The notes beneath the pieces are model-generated. The model was given only the letters and a program-made list of their open reading frames with translations. It made no database searches and had not been told where the DNA came from. The translations under genes were made by a program, and so were the position numbers. From Kribbella sp. VKM Ac-2568 (GTDB lineage Bacteria; Actinomycetota; Actinomycetes; Propionibacteriales; Kribbellaceae): DNA of 64,000 nucleotides. The stretch is taken from NCBI RefSeq assembly GCF_004345365.1, contig NZ_SLVF01000003.1:186001-250000 (forward strand). Reading direction: 5' to 3'. Below, one piece after another: positions 16,245 through 23,912 of this stretch (position 1 is its first letter; the number at the start of each line of letters is the position of its first letter).

Positions 16245-17276
16245 GTGACTGGGGAATCCCGGAGCCAACCAAGCCGGCCCACCGTGCAGGACGTGGCCCG
16301 GGAAGCCGGCGTTTCCGCTTCCACGGTGTCGCGAGCGCTGCACACCCGCGGTTACGCCTCCCGCGAGGTGCGTGAGCGGGTCCAGGAGGTAGCCCAGCGG
16401 CTGGGCTACGTTCCGAACCACATGGCCCGGAACCTGCGCAGCCGCACCTCCACCGCCATCGGCGTGCTGATCTCCGACCTGCGCAACCCCTTCTACGCCG
16501 ATCTCGCCGCCGGGATCGAGGAAGTACTGCGGTCCGAGGGCTACCAGATGATCCTGGTGAACGACAACGGTGACCCCGAAGAGGAGATGCACGCGGCCGA
16601 GACCCTGCTGGCCATGCAGGTCGCCGGGGTGATCGTGACCCCGGTAGCAGCGGGCTGCCCGAAGATGCTCTCGGAGAACGGGATCCACGTGGTCTGCGCC
16701 GACCGGCAACTCGGCCGGGCGGGCAGCGACGCGGTACTGAGTGACAACAAACTCGGCGCCCGCGAGCTCACCGAGCACCTGCTCGGCTTCGGCCATGAGC
16801 GGATCGGCCTGCTGATCGACGAGACGAAGTGGTCCACCGGCGCGGGCCGGCTCGCCGGATTCCGGGCAGCGTACGAGGCGGCCGGAATCGAGCTCGACGA
16901 GAACCTGATCGTCTACACCAGCTTCGACGCCGAGGCGGCCCGCCAGACCACCAGCGAACTCCTCGACCAGCAGCACGTCACCGCGATCCTGTCCGCGAAC
17001 AACGTGCTCGCCCAGGGCGCACTGGCGGAATTGAAGGCTCGCAGGCTGAAAATCCCGCAGCGGATCAGCCTCGCGGCGTACGACGACGTGCCATGGATGT
17101 CACTGGTCCAGCCCGGAATCACCACCGTGGACCAGCACACAGTGGATCTGGGCCGTAGCTGTGCGCAACTCCTCCTGGCCAGGATTCGGGACGAACTTCC
17201 CGCTAGACGGCGCGTAATCAGGGTCGCGCCACGCCTTGTTATCCGCGGATCCACCGGACCCGCTCCCAGAAAGTGA
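16245..17276 (+). CDS. LacI-family transcriptional regulator
   Basis: 343 residues. The N-terminal HTH (about 13-32) reads TVQDVAREAGVSASTVSRAL, followed by the hinge (NHMARNLR) and a periplasmic-binding-protein-like sensor domain (GVLISDLRNPFYADLAAGIE onward, ending AAYDDVPWMSLVQPGITTV). LacI proteins repress sugar-use operons until an inducer binds. The GTG start precedes the HTH normally. It lies 22 bp upstream of a SIS-domain isomerase gene, so a carbohydrate-phosphate signal is plausible but unproven. Confidence 0.93.
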   Translation: MTGESRSQPSRPTVQDVAREAGVSASTVSRALHTRGYASREVRERVQEVAQRLGYVPNHMARNLRSRTSTAIGVLISDLRNPFYADLAAGIEEVLRSEGYQMILVNDNGDPEEEMHAAETLLAMQVAGVIVTPVAAGCPKMLSENGIHVVCADRQLGRAGSDAVLSDNKLGARELTEHLLGFGHERIGLLIDETKWSTGAGRLAGFRAAYEAAGIELDENLIVYTSFDAEAARQTTSELLDQQHVTAILSANNVLAQGALAELKARRLKIPQRISLAAYDDVPWMSLVQPGITTVDQHTVDLGRSCAQLLLARIRDELPARRRVIRVAPRLVIRGSTGPAPRK

Positions 17277-17298
17277 ATTTCTGGCGTACCACCGGCCT

Positions 17299-17883
17299 AT
17301 GACACAACTTCAAGTAGACCGAGTGATCGCCAGGCAGCTCGACCGTCACGCCGAGGTCGCCTACGCGATGCACAGCCAACTGGACGCGATCCAAGCGGTC
17401 GCCGACGAGCTCATCCGCCGCCTCGAATCCGGCGGTGTCCTCTACACCTACGGCAACGGCGGATCCGCCGCCGACGCCCAGCACCTGGTCGGCGAACTCA
17501 TCGGCCGGTATCTCCGTCAGCGCCGTCCCCTGGCCGCGGTGGCGCTCGTCGGGGACGCGGCGGTGGTGAGCTGCATCGCCAACGACTACGGGTACGACGA
17601 CGTGTTCTCGCGCCAGGTGGAGGCCTTGGCCCGGCCGGCGGACATGGTGATCGGCTTCACCACCTCCGGGACCTCCCCGACGGTGGTGAAGGGGCTCGCC
17701 GCGGCGCGGTCGGCCGGCGCCTGCTCCGTGGCGTTCACCTCGACCCGCGGGATCGCCCTGGCGGCGGCGGCCGACCTCGCGATCGTCGTACCGGCCGAGG
17801 AGACGGCCCGGATCCAGGAGATGCACCTGGTCGCGCTGCACCTCGTCAGCGAGCTGGTCGACCAGTGGGCCGCCGCCTGCTGA
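17299..17883 (+). CDS. SIS-domain sugar-phosphate isomerase (GmhA-like)
   Basis: 194 residues resembling sedoheptulose-7-phosphate isomerase: YGNGGSAADAQHLVGEL near 51-67, FTTSGTSPTVVKGL near 135-150 for phosphate binding, and E-M-H-L-V-A-L-H-L-V-S-E-L-V-D at the end, with the conserved His of GmhA. GmhA starts ADP-heptose synthesis, but in actinobacteria similar proteins serve diverse sugar phosphates. It follows the LacI regulator at 22 bp, probably as one transcript. No other heptose gene is in view. Confidence 0.87.
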   Translation: MTQLQVDRVIARQLDRHAEVAYAMHSQLDAIQAVADELIRRLESGGVLYTYGNGGSAADAQHLVGELIGRYLRQRRPLAAVALVGDAAVVSCIANDYGYDDVFSRQVEALARPADMVIGFTTSGTSPTVVKGLAAARSAGACSVAFTSTRGIALAAAADLAIVVPAEETARIQEMHLVALHLVSELVDQWAAAC

Positions 17884-18008
17884 ACCCCACCCTCCCCACG
17901 GCCCGGGCGCTCTCCACCGCGACCGGGCCGTCCGACGTACCGGCCGGTCTGGCATCCTTGGGCCCTCGCGCCTTGTCCGGCGCGGACCGGTTGATGCGAT
18001 AGCGTCCT

Positions 18009-18169
18009 AGTGCGCCGCGCCGGTCGTACTCCGAGTGATTGCGGAGTCCAGGTGCGTGCATCGCGAGGCGGAGAAGCGTCCTCGATGCGGAGCATCGTGG
18101 ACGTTTCTCCAACGCCGCGAGGTGCGTGCCTGGGCACCGCAAGCCGGAGTACGACCGGCGCGGCGCACT
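18009..18169. other. 161-bp long imperfect hairpin with 25-bp perfect terminal repeats, upstream of ppm
   Basis: The segment begins AGTGCGCCGCGCC (18009-18033) and ends with its exact 25-bp reverse complement (18145-18169). Inside, three more paired blocks nest concentrically: TGCGGAGTCCAGG with TGGGCACCGCA, GGAGAAGCGTCC with GGACGTTTCTCC, and a CGATGC/GCATCG apex. It ends 26 bp before the ppm ATG. It may be a structured 5' leader, or a miniature inverted-repeat element; I see no target-site duplication. It fills most of the 17884-18194 gap. Confidence 0.85.
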
Positions 18170-18194
18170 GAGTCCCCCCGAAGAAGGAAAGTTC

Positions 18195-18923
18195 ATGGGT
18201 GAGAGTGCCAAGATCGTCGTTGTCGTGCCGACCTACAACGAGCGGGAGAACCTGCCCGTGCTGGCCGGTCTGCTGTCCGACCTGAAGGTGCCGGGCCTGC
18301 AGATGCTGGTGGTCGACGACAACTCCCCGGACGGCACCGGCGACGTGGCCGACCAACTGGCCAAGGAGTCGCCCGACCAGGTCGGCGTACTGCACCGTAC
18401 CGAGAAGGACGGCCTTGGCCGCGCCTACATCGCCGGAATCGGCCGCGCGCTGTCCGAGGACGCCGACATCGTGATCCAGATGGACGCGGACCTGTCCCAC
18501 CCCGCCTCGGTGATCCCGACCATGGTCGACACCCTCCGTACGACGGACGCGGCCGTGGTGATCGGCTCGCGGTACGTCGCTGGTGGTTCCGCCGCGGCCG
18601 AGTGGGCCTGGCACCGGCGGCTGCTGTCAGCCTTCGCGAACGTCTACGTGAACACGATCCTGCGGCTGCACGTGAAGGACGCCACCGCCGGCTTCAAGGC
18701 GTGGAAGGCCGAGACGCTGCGCAAGATCGACGTCGCCACGATCCAGAGCAACGGGTACTCGTTCCAGGTCGAGATGAACTACCGGACCGTCCGGCAGGGG
18801 ATGCGGATCGCCGAGGTGCCGATCCGGTTCGAGGAGCGCACGGTGGGCGCGTCCAAGATGAGCCTGAAGGTGCAACTCGAGTCCGCCCTGATGCCCTGGA
18901 AACTCCGCTTCAAGCGCTCCTGA
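18195..18923 (+). CDS. Polyprenol-monophosphate mannosyltransferase (DPM1/Ppm-like)
   Basis: 242 residues of a GT2 fold: VVVPTYNERENL near 9-20, VVDDNSPDGT near 39-48, QMDADLSHP with the metal-binding D-x-D near 95-103, and A-T-A-G-F-K followed by V-E-M-N-Y-R-T. The enzyme moves mannose from GDP-mannose to polyprenyl phosphate for envelope mannosylation. No acyltransferase (Lnt) domain is fused, unlike in some actinobacteria. The ATG at 18195 has GAAGGAAAG upstream. A longer open frame reaches into the hairpin element upstream but is not family sequence. Confidence 0.9.
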   Translation: MGESAKIVVVVPTYNERENLPVLAGLLSDLKVPGLQMLVVDDNSPDGTGDVADQLAKESPDQVGVLHRTEKDGLGRAYIAGIGRALSEDADIVIQMDADLSHPASVIPTMVDTLRTTDAAVVIGSRYVAGGSAAAEWAWHRRLLSAFANVYVNTILRLHVKDATAGFKAWKAETLRKIDVATIQSNGYSFQVEMNYRTVRQGMRIAEVPIRFEERTVGASKMSLKVQLESALMPWKLRFKRS

Positions 18924-18924
18924 C

Positions 18925-19634
18925 TCAGATCGACCGGGCCACTGACCCGGTCATCTGCCGGACCTCGGCGCGCACGGTGTCGAGGTCCTGAACATAGGCC
19001 GCGAAGCAGATGCTGACGCTCACGTCGTTGACCGTCGGCGCGCCACGCAGCCGCAGGCACTCGCCGGCGAGCGAGTAGACCAGGTAGTCCTCGGTGCGCC
19101 GCCCGGTGAAGCTGATCCGGGCTGCCTCCACGACGTTGAGGTTGGGCGGCGGTACGGACGCCACCCGCCCGTACCGGACGTCGCGCAGGTCCTGCGTCTC
19201 GGCGAACGCATCCACGTCCGGGCGCAGTAGCGGTAGCGAGGTGACCGGGTTCGTCACCACGTAGAACCTAGCCTCGGCGCCTCGCTCGAAGGAAGTGACC
19301 CGGATACCGAGGTGGTCGTAGGTCTGCTTCGTCCAGCCTCTGGCGATCTGCACGAAGACGCCTTGTTCGACCGGCGTACCGACATCGAGGTCCGGCTCGC
19401 GGCGAGGGTCCGGGAGGGGATCACTTCGGCGGGGGTGGGTGTTGCCCGGACCGCCACCGGTTGGGCGGAGGTGTCCGTCTGCCGGACCAGGACGCCGGCC
19501 CCGGCGAAGAGCCCTACGACCAGCACGAGCAGGCCGAGGGCGAGCAGCGCGATCCTGGTGTTGCTGATGGAATCTCCGGGCCGCCGGTACTCCGGTTGCC
19601 GGTTCTCTGTTTGCCGGTCGGGTGGTTCGTGCAT
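18925..19634 (-). pseudogene. Membrane-anchored protein, frameshifted; paralogue of the upstream gene
   Basis: The first part, from an ATG at 19634, has a short polar N-terminus, one membrane helix (LLALGLLVLVVGLFAGAGV) and a P-T-P-A linker. The C-terminal domain is in another frame (GTPVEQGVFVQIARGWTKQT onward) and ends S-V-A-R-S-I. The two frames overlap between about 19390 and 19470, so a one-base indel there rejoins them. The layout (helix, Pro/Thr linker, domain with G-W-x-K and V-V-T/S-P-V, ending SVARSI) matches the next gene upstream, so the pair is a tandem duplication. The function is unknown. Confidence 0.65.
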
Positions 19635-20617
19635 CAGATGGACCGCGCGACCGAGGCGAGCATGCGGCTGGCGTCGCGGTACGCGGCCGCGGTGTCGTCC
19701 TTGCGGGCCTCGACGCAGACCGCCACGGTGACGTTGTGGATCGACTCGACGCCGGTCATCGTCGTACACCGGCCGGCGACCGAGAACGTCGCGCCGCTCT
19801 GCTTGAACCGTCCCGTGAACGACACCTGGGCCTGGCTGCCGATATTCGAGTTGACCGGCTTGAGCGTCTTCACCTTCCCGCTCTGCACGCCGACCAGCTT
19901 GTCGGCTGTCTTCACCATCCCGACCATGGCCGGCGCCGCGGCGGCCGCCGGGTAACCGACCGGGGAGACGACGACGTACGCGACGCCCCGGCCCTGCGCC
20001 GCGAGCGTCATCGAGTACTTCGTCGTGTGGAGCTTCCGCCATCCCTTCGCGGGATCGACGTACACGTCGTCGTACACCTCCAGCCCCTTGTCGACGTCCT
20101 TCACCGTGCGGCGCTTCTCCGGCGGGGTCGGCGAGGGCAGCGGCTCACTGGGCGGCTCGGTGGGCTCGGTCGTATCTGTGGGTTCGTCGGACGGCGTCGG
20201 CGTCGGCTCTGCCGAGGAGAGACCGTCGGTGAAAGAGCCGGTGGGCGCCGGAGCCGCGGCATCGTCCCCACTCCCACGGCTCGCGACCAACACACCCGCC
20301 CCGCCGATCAACGCCACCACCAGGGCGATCGCCCCAGCCAACAGCCATGACCCTCTCCTCCGCACCGGAGGCACGCCCACGAACCCCTGCGCATCCCCGT
20401 AGCCAGGCGGCGGCCCGTACTGCGGTCCGTACTGCGGAGGCCCAGGCACCGGCTCGTACTGCGGAGCCCCCGGTGGAGGACCGTACTGGGAGGGTCCGGG
20501 AGGCGGACCATGCGGCGCAGCGCCGGGCGGAGGTCCGTACTGCGGGTGTCCCGGCGGAGGTCCGTACTGCGGAGGTCCGTACTGCTCGGGTGGGGGCAGG
20601 GGTGTTTGGTCGCTCAC
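19634..20617 (-). CDS. Proline-rich, single-pass membrane protein with extracytoplasmic domain
   Basis: 327 residues. Residues 1-80 hold about seven QYGPPPG-type repeats. One membrane helix follows (LLAGAIALVVALIGGAGVLV, about 95-115), then a Pro/Thr/Glu linker and a 170-residue beta-rich domain with AKGWRKLHTTKYSM and a SVARSI ending. The order suggests a cytoplasmic proline-rich tail and an exported domain. The GTG at 20617 is chosen because the repeats begin directly after it; upstream frame is unrelated. Its stop overlaps the next start by one base (TGATG), so both are co-expressed. No function is recognised. Confidence 0.75.
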   Translation of the reverse strand: MSDQTPLPPPEQYGPPQYGPPPGHPQYGPPPGAAPHGPPPGPSQYGPPPGAPQYEPVPGPPQYGPQYGPPPGYGDAQGFVGVPPVRRRGSWLLAGAIALVVALIGGAGVLVASRGSGDDAAAPAPTGSFTDGLSSAEPTPTPSDEPTDTTEPTEPPSEPLPSPTPPEKRRTVKDVDKGLEVYDDVYVDPAKGWRKLHTTKYSMTLAAQGRGVAYVVVSPVGYPAAAAAPAMVGMVKTADKLVGVQSGKVKTLKPVNSNIGSQAQVSFTGRFKQSGATFSVAGRCTTMTGVESIHNVTVAVCVEARKDDTAAAYRDASRMLASVARSI

Positions 20618-20741
20618 GGTGGAGGCCTCATCGGATCGGCGCGGGTCGAACGCGTCGGTCCCCGGTTCCGACCGGCAGAGGTTATAACACGCGAGACCCC
20701 GCTGCTCCCCGACACCGGAGGATTGCAGCAACTGACATCGC

Positions 20742-21092
20742 TCAGCCGTAGCCGAGGTCGTGCAGGCGGGCGTCGTCGATGCCGAAGTGGTGCGCGATCT
20801 CGTGCACCACTGTGATGTTCACCTCGTCGACGACCTCCTCGACGGTCTCGCAGATCTCGAGCGTCGGGTTGCGGTAGATGGTGATCCGATCCGGCAGCAC
20901 GCCGCCGTAGTAGTTCCCGCGCTCGGTCAGCGGGATGCCCTCGTAGATGCCGAGCAGGTGCGGGTCGCTGTCCGGGGCGTCGTCCTCCACGAACACGGCC
21001 ACGTTGTCGATCAGTGCCGCCAGCTCAGGCGGAACCTGGTCCAGCGCCTCGGACACCAGCACCTCGAAATCAGCCCGGCTCATCTCGATCAC
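20742..21092 (-). CDS. Small zincin-like metallopeptidase family protein
   Basis: 116 residues of the small metallopeptidase family common in actinobacteria. It has ALDQVPPELAALIDNVAVFVED near 15-36, LLGIYEGIPLT, PDRITIYRNP and the C-terminal zinc motif VVHEIAHHFGIDD. The family has HExxH and a downstream Asp but no proven substrate. I start at the GTG at 21092, giving M-I-E-M-S; the ATG at 21083 is equally possible and neither has a clear ribosome site. The open frame continues far upstream antisense to another gene and is not real there. Confidence 0.85.
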   Translation of the reverse strand: MIEMSRADFEVLVSEALDQVPPELAALIDNVAVFVEDDAPDSDPHLLGIYEGIPLTERGNYYGGVLPDRITIYRNPTLEICETVEEVVDEVNITVVHEIAHHFGIDDARLHDLGYG

Positions 21093-21275
21093 CCGGCCAG
21101 CGTAGGCAGGTCGGAGTACAAGCCTGTCATTCCGCACCGCCGCGACAGGTTCCTGACTTGCCGGTTTCTGACACGGTGAGATCTCGTAGCGAACGCTACC
21201 CCCGCGAATACTGACGGCCATCGGTCGCGTCCCGGCGGCCGGCTCTTCCGTCCCCCGGTTCCAGGAGAGATCAGT

Positions 21276-22475
21276 ATGAGAAAGCGCACGTTCTGGGCAT
21301 CCGCGGTCACCACCGCAGCCCTCGCCCTCGGGTTGGCCACCGCGCCGCTCCCAGCCGCCGCCGTACCGACCGTGGCGACCGTCGCCGCGGCGCCTAGCGC
21401 CTCCGGCCCGCAGAACCTCTCCCCCGAGGTCCAGCAGATCGTGGATGCCCTGCCCGCTCTGCGCGAGCGCGCCGCCGCCGTCAGGGTCAAGCTCGGACTC
21501 GAGAGCAACGCGGTGCAGGACGCGCTGATCGAGGCGATCGACCCGACCCAGTACGACTGCCCCGCCGCCAACCCGCCGGTGGTCGACGCGATCCTGCCGG
21601 ACACCACTGGCTGGACGTTCGAGCAGCGGCTCGCAGTACTGCACGTGCTGCTGTTCAACATGGCGCTCGTGGACGCCGCCTACCTCCCGCAGACCGGGCC
21701 GTTCACGTACGGGGCGCACGGCGAGTTCACGAACCAGGCCAACCGCACCTTCCGCGATCTGAAGGGCTTCTGGGACATTCCGTCCGGCGACATCCAGATG
21801 GTGCCGGCCCACGGCCGCTCGATGCTGGACGCCGAGGTCAACTACCGGGTCTTCACCGTCGTCTACGGCCTCAACCCGGCGCAGTCCAGAGTCTCGGCAG
21901 ACCTCGTCGCCAAGGAGCTCAACAGCGCCGCCCTCGGGTACGGCGACCTGCCGGTGTTCACGTTCAACGCGTACGCGACGTCGGGCGGCGAAGACCTCGG
22001 CAGCTACGGCACAGCACCGAAGCGGATCGCCCTGGGCGACGGCGTCTTCGACGGCTTCGCGAAGGTGGGACTCGGCGACGTGGCGCCGCAGGCCATCCTG
22101 GCGCACGAGTTCGGCCACCACATCCAGTTCGCCGACGACCTGATGCGGACGGACCTGCCGGGCCCCGAGGCTTCGCGCTGGGCGGAGCTGATGGCGGACG
22201 CGTTCAGCTCGTACTTCCTCACCCACGCCCGCGGCGCCTCGATGCAGTGGAAGCGCGTCCAGCTGTTCGGGCAGATGTTCTACCAGCTCGGCGACTGCGG
22301 CTTCTCCGCGGAAGGCCACCACGGCACACCGAACCAGCGGATGGGTACGGCGCTTTGGGCCTACGGCCTGGCGGCCAGCGCTCGCCCGCAGGGCCACATC
22401 CTCCCGGCGATGTCGTTCTACCAGCTGTTCGCCACCCAGTACTCCCAGCTGATCGCCCCGGACGCGGCCAACTGA
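21276..22475 (+). CDS. Secreted zinc metalloprotease-like protein
   Basis: 399 residues. The signal peptide (about 1-29, ending A-A-A) leads to a long helical region. The zinc site HEFGHH at about 277-282 is followed 30 residues later by ASRWAELMADAFSSYF, whose Glu is a likely third ligand. The pattern matches exported neutral-zinc-metallopeptidase-type proteins of actinobacteria. CCAGGAGAG lies before the ATG. It diverges from the small metallopeptidase gene and is followed by a strong terminator. Confidence 0.85.
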   Translation: MRKRTFWASAVTTAALALGLATAPLPAAAVPTVATVAAAPSASGPQNLSPEVQQIVDALPALRERAAAVRVKLGLESNAVQDALIEAIDPTQYDCPAANPPVVDAILPDTTGWTFEQRLAVLHVLLFNMALVDAAYLPQTGPFTYGAHGEFTNQANRTFRDLKGFWDIPSGDIQMVPAHGRSMLDAEVNYRVFTVVYGLNPAQSRVSADLVAKELNSAALGYGDLPVFTFNAYATSGGEDLGSYGTAPKRIALGDGVFDGFAKVGLGDVAPQAILAHEFGHHIQFADDLMRTDLPGPEASRWAELMADAFSSYFLTHARGASMQWKRVQLFGQMFYQLGDCGFSAEGHHGTPNQRMGTALWAYGLAASARPQGHILPAMSFYQLFATQYSQLIAPDAAN

Positions 22476-22484
22476 TCACCCCCT

Positions 22485-22529
22485 GATCACGTGGTGCGCC
22501 GGCCCCCTCCCCCGGCGCACCACGTGGTC
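22485..22529 (+). terminator. Strong hairpin terminator after the metalloprotease gene
   Basis: An 18-bp stem, GATCACGTGGTGCGCCGG at 22485-22502, pairs with 22512-22529 with a single G-T wobble around a C-rich 9-base loop. It lies ten bases after the stop codon. No T-tract follows, as is common in high-GC terminators. Confidence 0.8.
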
Positions 22530-22532
22530 AGG

Positions 22533-22641
22533 CCGTCTTTCGCGTTGCTCCACCCCGACCTTCGCGCTCCTCCCCGCCCCGTCTTTCGCGTTGCTCCACC
22601 CCGACCTTCGCGCTCCTCCCCGCCCCGTCTTTCGCGTTGCC
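22533..22641. repeat. 46-bp tandem repeat, 2.4 copies
   Basis: A unit beginning CCGTCTTTCGCGTTGCTCCA starts at 22533, 22579 and (truncated) 22625. The first two copies are identical. Within each unit TCTTTCGCG and CCTTCGCGC are themselves related. It lies between the metalloprotease terminator and the tRNA cluster and has no credible coding content. Confidence 0.85.
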
Positions 22642-22719
22642 AGGAACTCGTTTTGGAGCCTGGGCCGGTCTCCTCTATGCTTACGGCTGTCCCTGGAGCT
22701 TCGGCTCCCGCGGGTCCGA

Positions 22720-22792
22720 GTCCCCATCGTCTAGTGGCCTAGGACGCTGCCCTTTCAAGGCGGTAACGCGGGTTCGAATCCCGTTGGGGATA
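22720..22792 (+). tRNA. tRNA-Glu (anticodon TTC)
   Basis: 73-nt cloverleaf. The acceptor stem GTCCCCA pairs with TGGGGAT (G-U first pair), the D arm contains TAGTGGCCTAGGA, the anticodon loop CTTTCAA gives TTC, and the T arm has GGTTCGAATCCC. CCA is not encoded. First of three tRNA genes in a row. Confidence 0.95.
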
Positions 22793-22851
22793 CGGTCGAA
22801 AGACCGATGTCAGCACCGCTCGAACGATGGTGTAACATCATCGAGCAATCT

Positions 22852-22925
22852 GGCCCAGTAGCGCAGTTGGTTAGCGTGCCGCCCTGTCACGGCGGAGGTC
22901 GCGGGTTCGAGTCCCGTCTGGGTCG
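22852..22925 (+). tRNA. tRNA-Asp (anticodon GTC)
   Basis: 74-nt cloverleaf. The acceptor GGCCCAG pairs with CTGGGTC, the anticodon loop CTGTCAC gives GTC, and the T loop is GGTTCGAGTCCC. A CCA follows directly at 22926-22928, so the 3' end may be encoded. Confidence 0.95.
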
Positions 22926-22935
22926 CCAGGAGAGT

Positions 22936-22970
22936 GGCGGCGGGTGTCAACACACACCGCCGCCAATTTT
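22936..22970 (+). terminator. Rho-independent terminator after tRNA-Asp
   Basis: GGCGGCGG-GTGT is followed after a short loop by ACACACCGCCGCC and then AATTTTCTC. This GC-rich stem with a T-rich tail lies between tRNA-Asp and tRNA-Phe, so tRNA-Phe probably has its own promoter. Confidence 0.75.
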
Positions 22971-22977
22971 CTCTCCC

Positions 22978-23050
22978 GGTCAGGTAGCTCAGCTGGTAGA
23001 GCGTCCGCCTGAAAAGCGGAAGGTCGGCGGTTCGAGACCGCCCCTGACCA
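22978..23050 (+). tRNA. tRNA-Phe (anticodon GAA), integration target
   Basis: 73-nt cloverleaf. The acceptor GGTCAGG pairs with CCTGACC, the discriminator is A, the anticodon loop CTGAAAA gives GAA, and the T arm has CGGTTCGAGACCG. The segment from the anticodon loop to just past the 3' end (23008-23055) is the sequence repeated six more times across the next 40 kb, making this the likely attB of an integrative-element family. A remnant of a tyrosine integrase follows directly. Confidence 0.96.
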
Positions 23051-23062
23051 CCCTTCTGACCT

Positions 23063-23086
23063 GCGGTTTCTCAGTCTGAGAACCGC
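23063..23086 (+). terminator. Hairpin downstream of tRNA-Phe
   Basis: GCGGTTTCTCA and TGAGAACCGC form a stem with one bulged T around a 3-base loop. A diverged version accompanies the att copy at 31.5 kb. Confidence 0.6.
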
Positions 23087-23097
23087 CGATCCTCCCG

Positions 23098-23327
23098 CTA
23101 GTCCAGCAACAGGTCCAGGAACGCCCCCATCCGGCGAGCAGGACCGCCAGCTTGTCGAGGGCCCTCCGCTGGTCCTCCAGCGACGCGTGAGCGTAGATCG
23201 TCATCGTCACGTGCACGTCAGCGTGCCCGACGATCGCCTGGACGATGTGCGGCGGCACTCCGAGCAGCAGGAGCAGCGTCACGCAACTGTGGCGGAGGTC
23301 ACGGAAGCGCATCTCCCCCAGCTCGCC
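23098..23327 (-). pseudogene. Tyrosine-recombinase (integrase) C-terminal remnant at tRNA-Phe
   Basis: On the minus strand the frame encodes RFRDLRHS, then LGVPPHIVQAIVGHADV and MTIYAHAS: the Arg-x-x-His, the second His and the catalytic Tyr of tyrosine recombinases. Only about 70 C-terminal residues remain; upstream the sequence runs straight into the stop of a secreted-protein gene. The expected ending A-F-L-D-L-L-L-D-stop (23098) is reached only if one G is restored in a G-run near 23130. Its position directly beside the tRNA 3' end is typical of an integrase at its own att site. Confidence 0.85.
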
Positions 23328-23912
23328 TCATCCGATGACAGAGAGAATCTGATCGCAGAAGTTGTCGTTGGTGAGGTCGTCCTTGCCGGGATCCTTGACC
23401 TCCCGCGCGGAGATGAACTCGTCGTCCGAGGGGTCCGTCGGTGTGCCGCCGTCGTCGACCAGGATCTCGGTCCAGAGGCCACCGCTGTCCTGGAAGACCA
23501 GCTTGCCGTCGGAGTCGTACCACTTGTCGCCACCGGTCGGGGCGACCAGGATCGTCAGGGTGCCGTCGCCGTTGTCCGTCACTCTCCTGTCCTTGTCGGC
23601 CGAGTTGAACACGTTGGTGATCTGGTTGCCGTTCGCCAGGTTGGTGAACGTGGCGGTGCCGTGGCTGGCCGCCTGGGAGTAGACGAGTCCCTCTGGGCCC
23701 TTCGCGTGCAGCACGAAGTTCCCCTCGACCTGGAAGTCGATCTGGACGGTGATGCCCGCACCGCAGAAGTCCTCTTCCACGTCGGTGCTGGAGTCTGTGA
23801 AGTGCTCGTGCTCCAGCGTTTCGGCCGCGGCCGGGCCGGCCAGGCCCGCCGATGTCGCCAGTGCGAGCAGAACGGCTCCGCTGGCGATCGCTGCTCTGCG
23901 CTTCAGTTCCAT
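23328..23912 (-). CDS. Secreted protein of unknown function, paralogue of the 31.9-kb gene
   Basis: 194 residues with a signal peptide (about 1-29, ending A-A-A-E), then a beta-rich domain with EEDFCGAGITVQIDF, TFTNLANGNQITNVF and a C-terminal NDNFCDQIL. Two conserved Cys suggest a disulfide. The gene at 31891-32436 has the same architecture (DFCGTG near the start, L-F-C-D near the end). A strong AGGGGAGG lies before the ATG at 23912. The frame stays open upstream through a small membrane protein, see the next entry. I do not recognise the family. Confidence 0.78.
   Translation of the reverse strand: MELKRRAAIASGAVLLALATSAGLAGPAAAETLEHEHFTDSSTDVEEDFCGAGITVQIDFQVEGNFVLHAKGPEGLVYSQAASHGTATFTNLANGNQITNVFNSADKDRRVTDNGDGTLTILVAPTGGDKWYDSDGKLVFQDSGGLWTEILVDDGGTPTDPSDDEFISAREVKDPGKDDLTNDNFCDQILSVIG

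Noticed and set aside
18009..18169. Known riboswitch in the ppm leader
   Set aside because: I see no conserved ligand-binding core of any riboswitch class; the structure is one long rod.
21093..22397. Extended minus-strand frame upstream of the small metallopeptidase
   Set aside because: It is antisense to the secreted zinc protease and low in complexity; only the last 113-116 codons are family sequence.
22533..22641. Possible CRISPR array at the 46-bp repeats
   Set aside because: The units are contiguous with no unique spacers and no cas genes are near; this is a simple tandem repeat.
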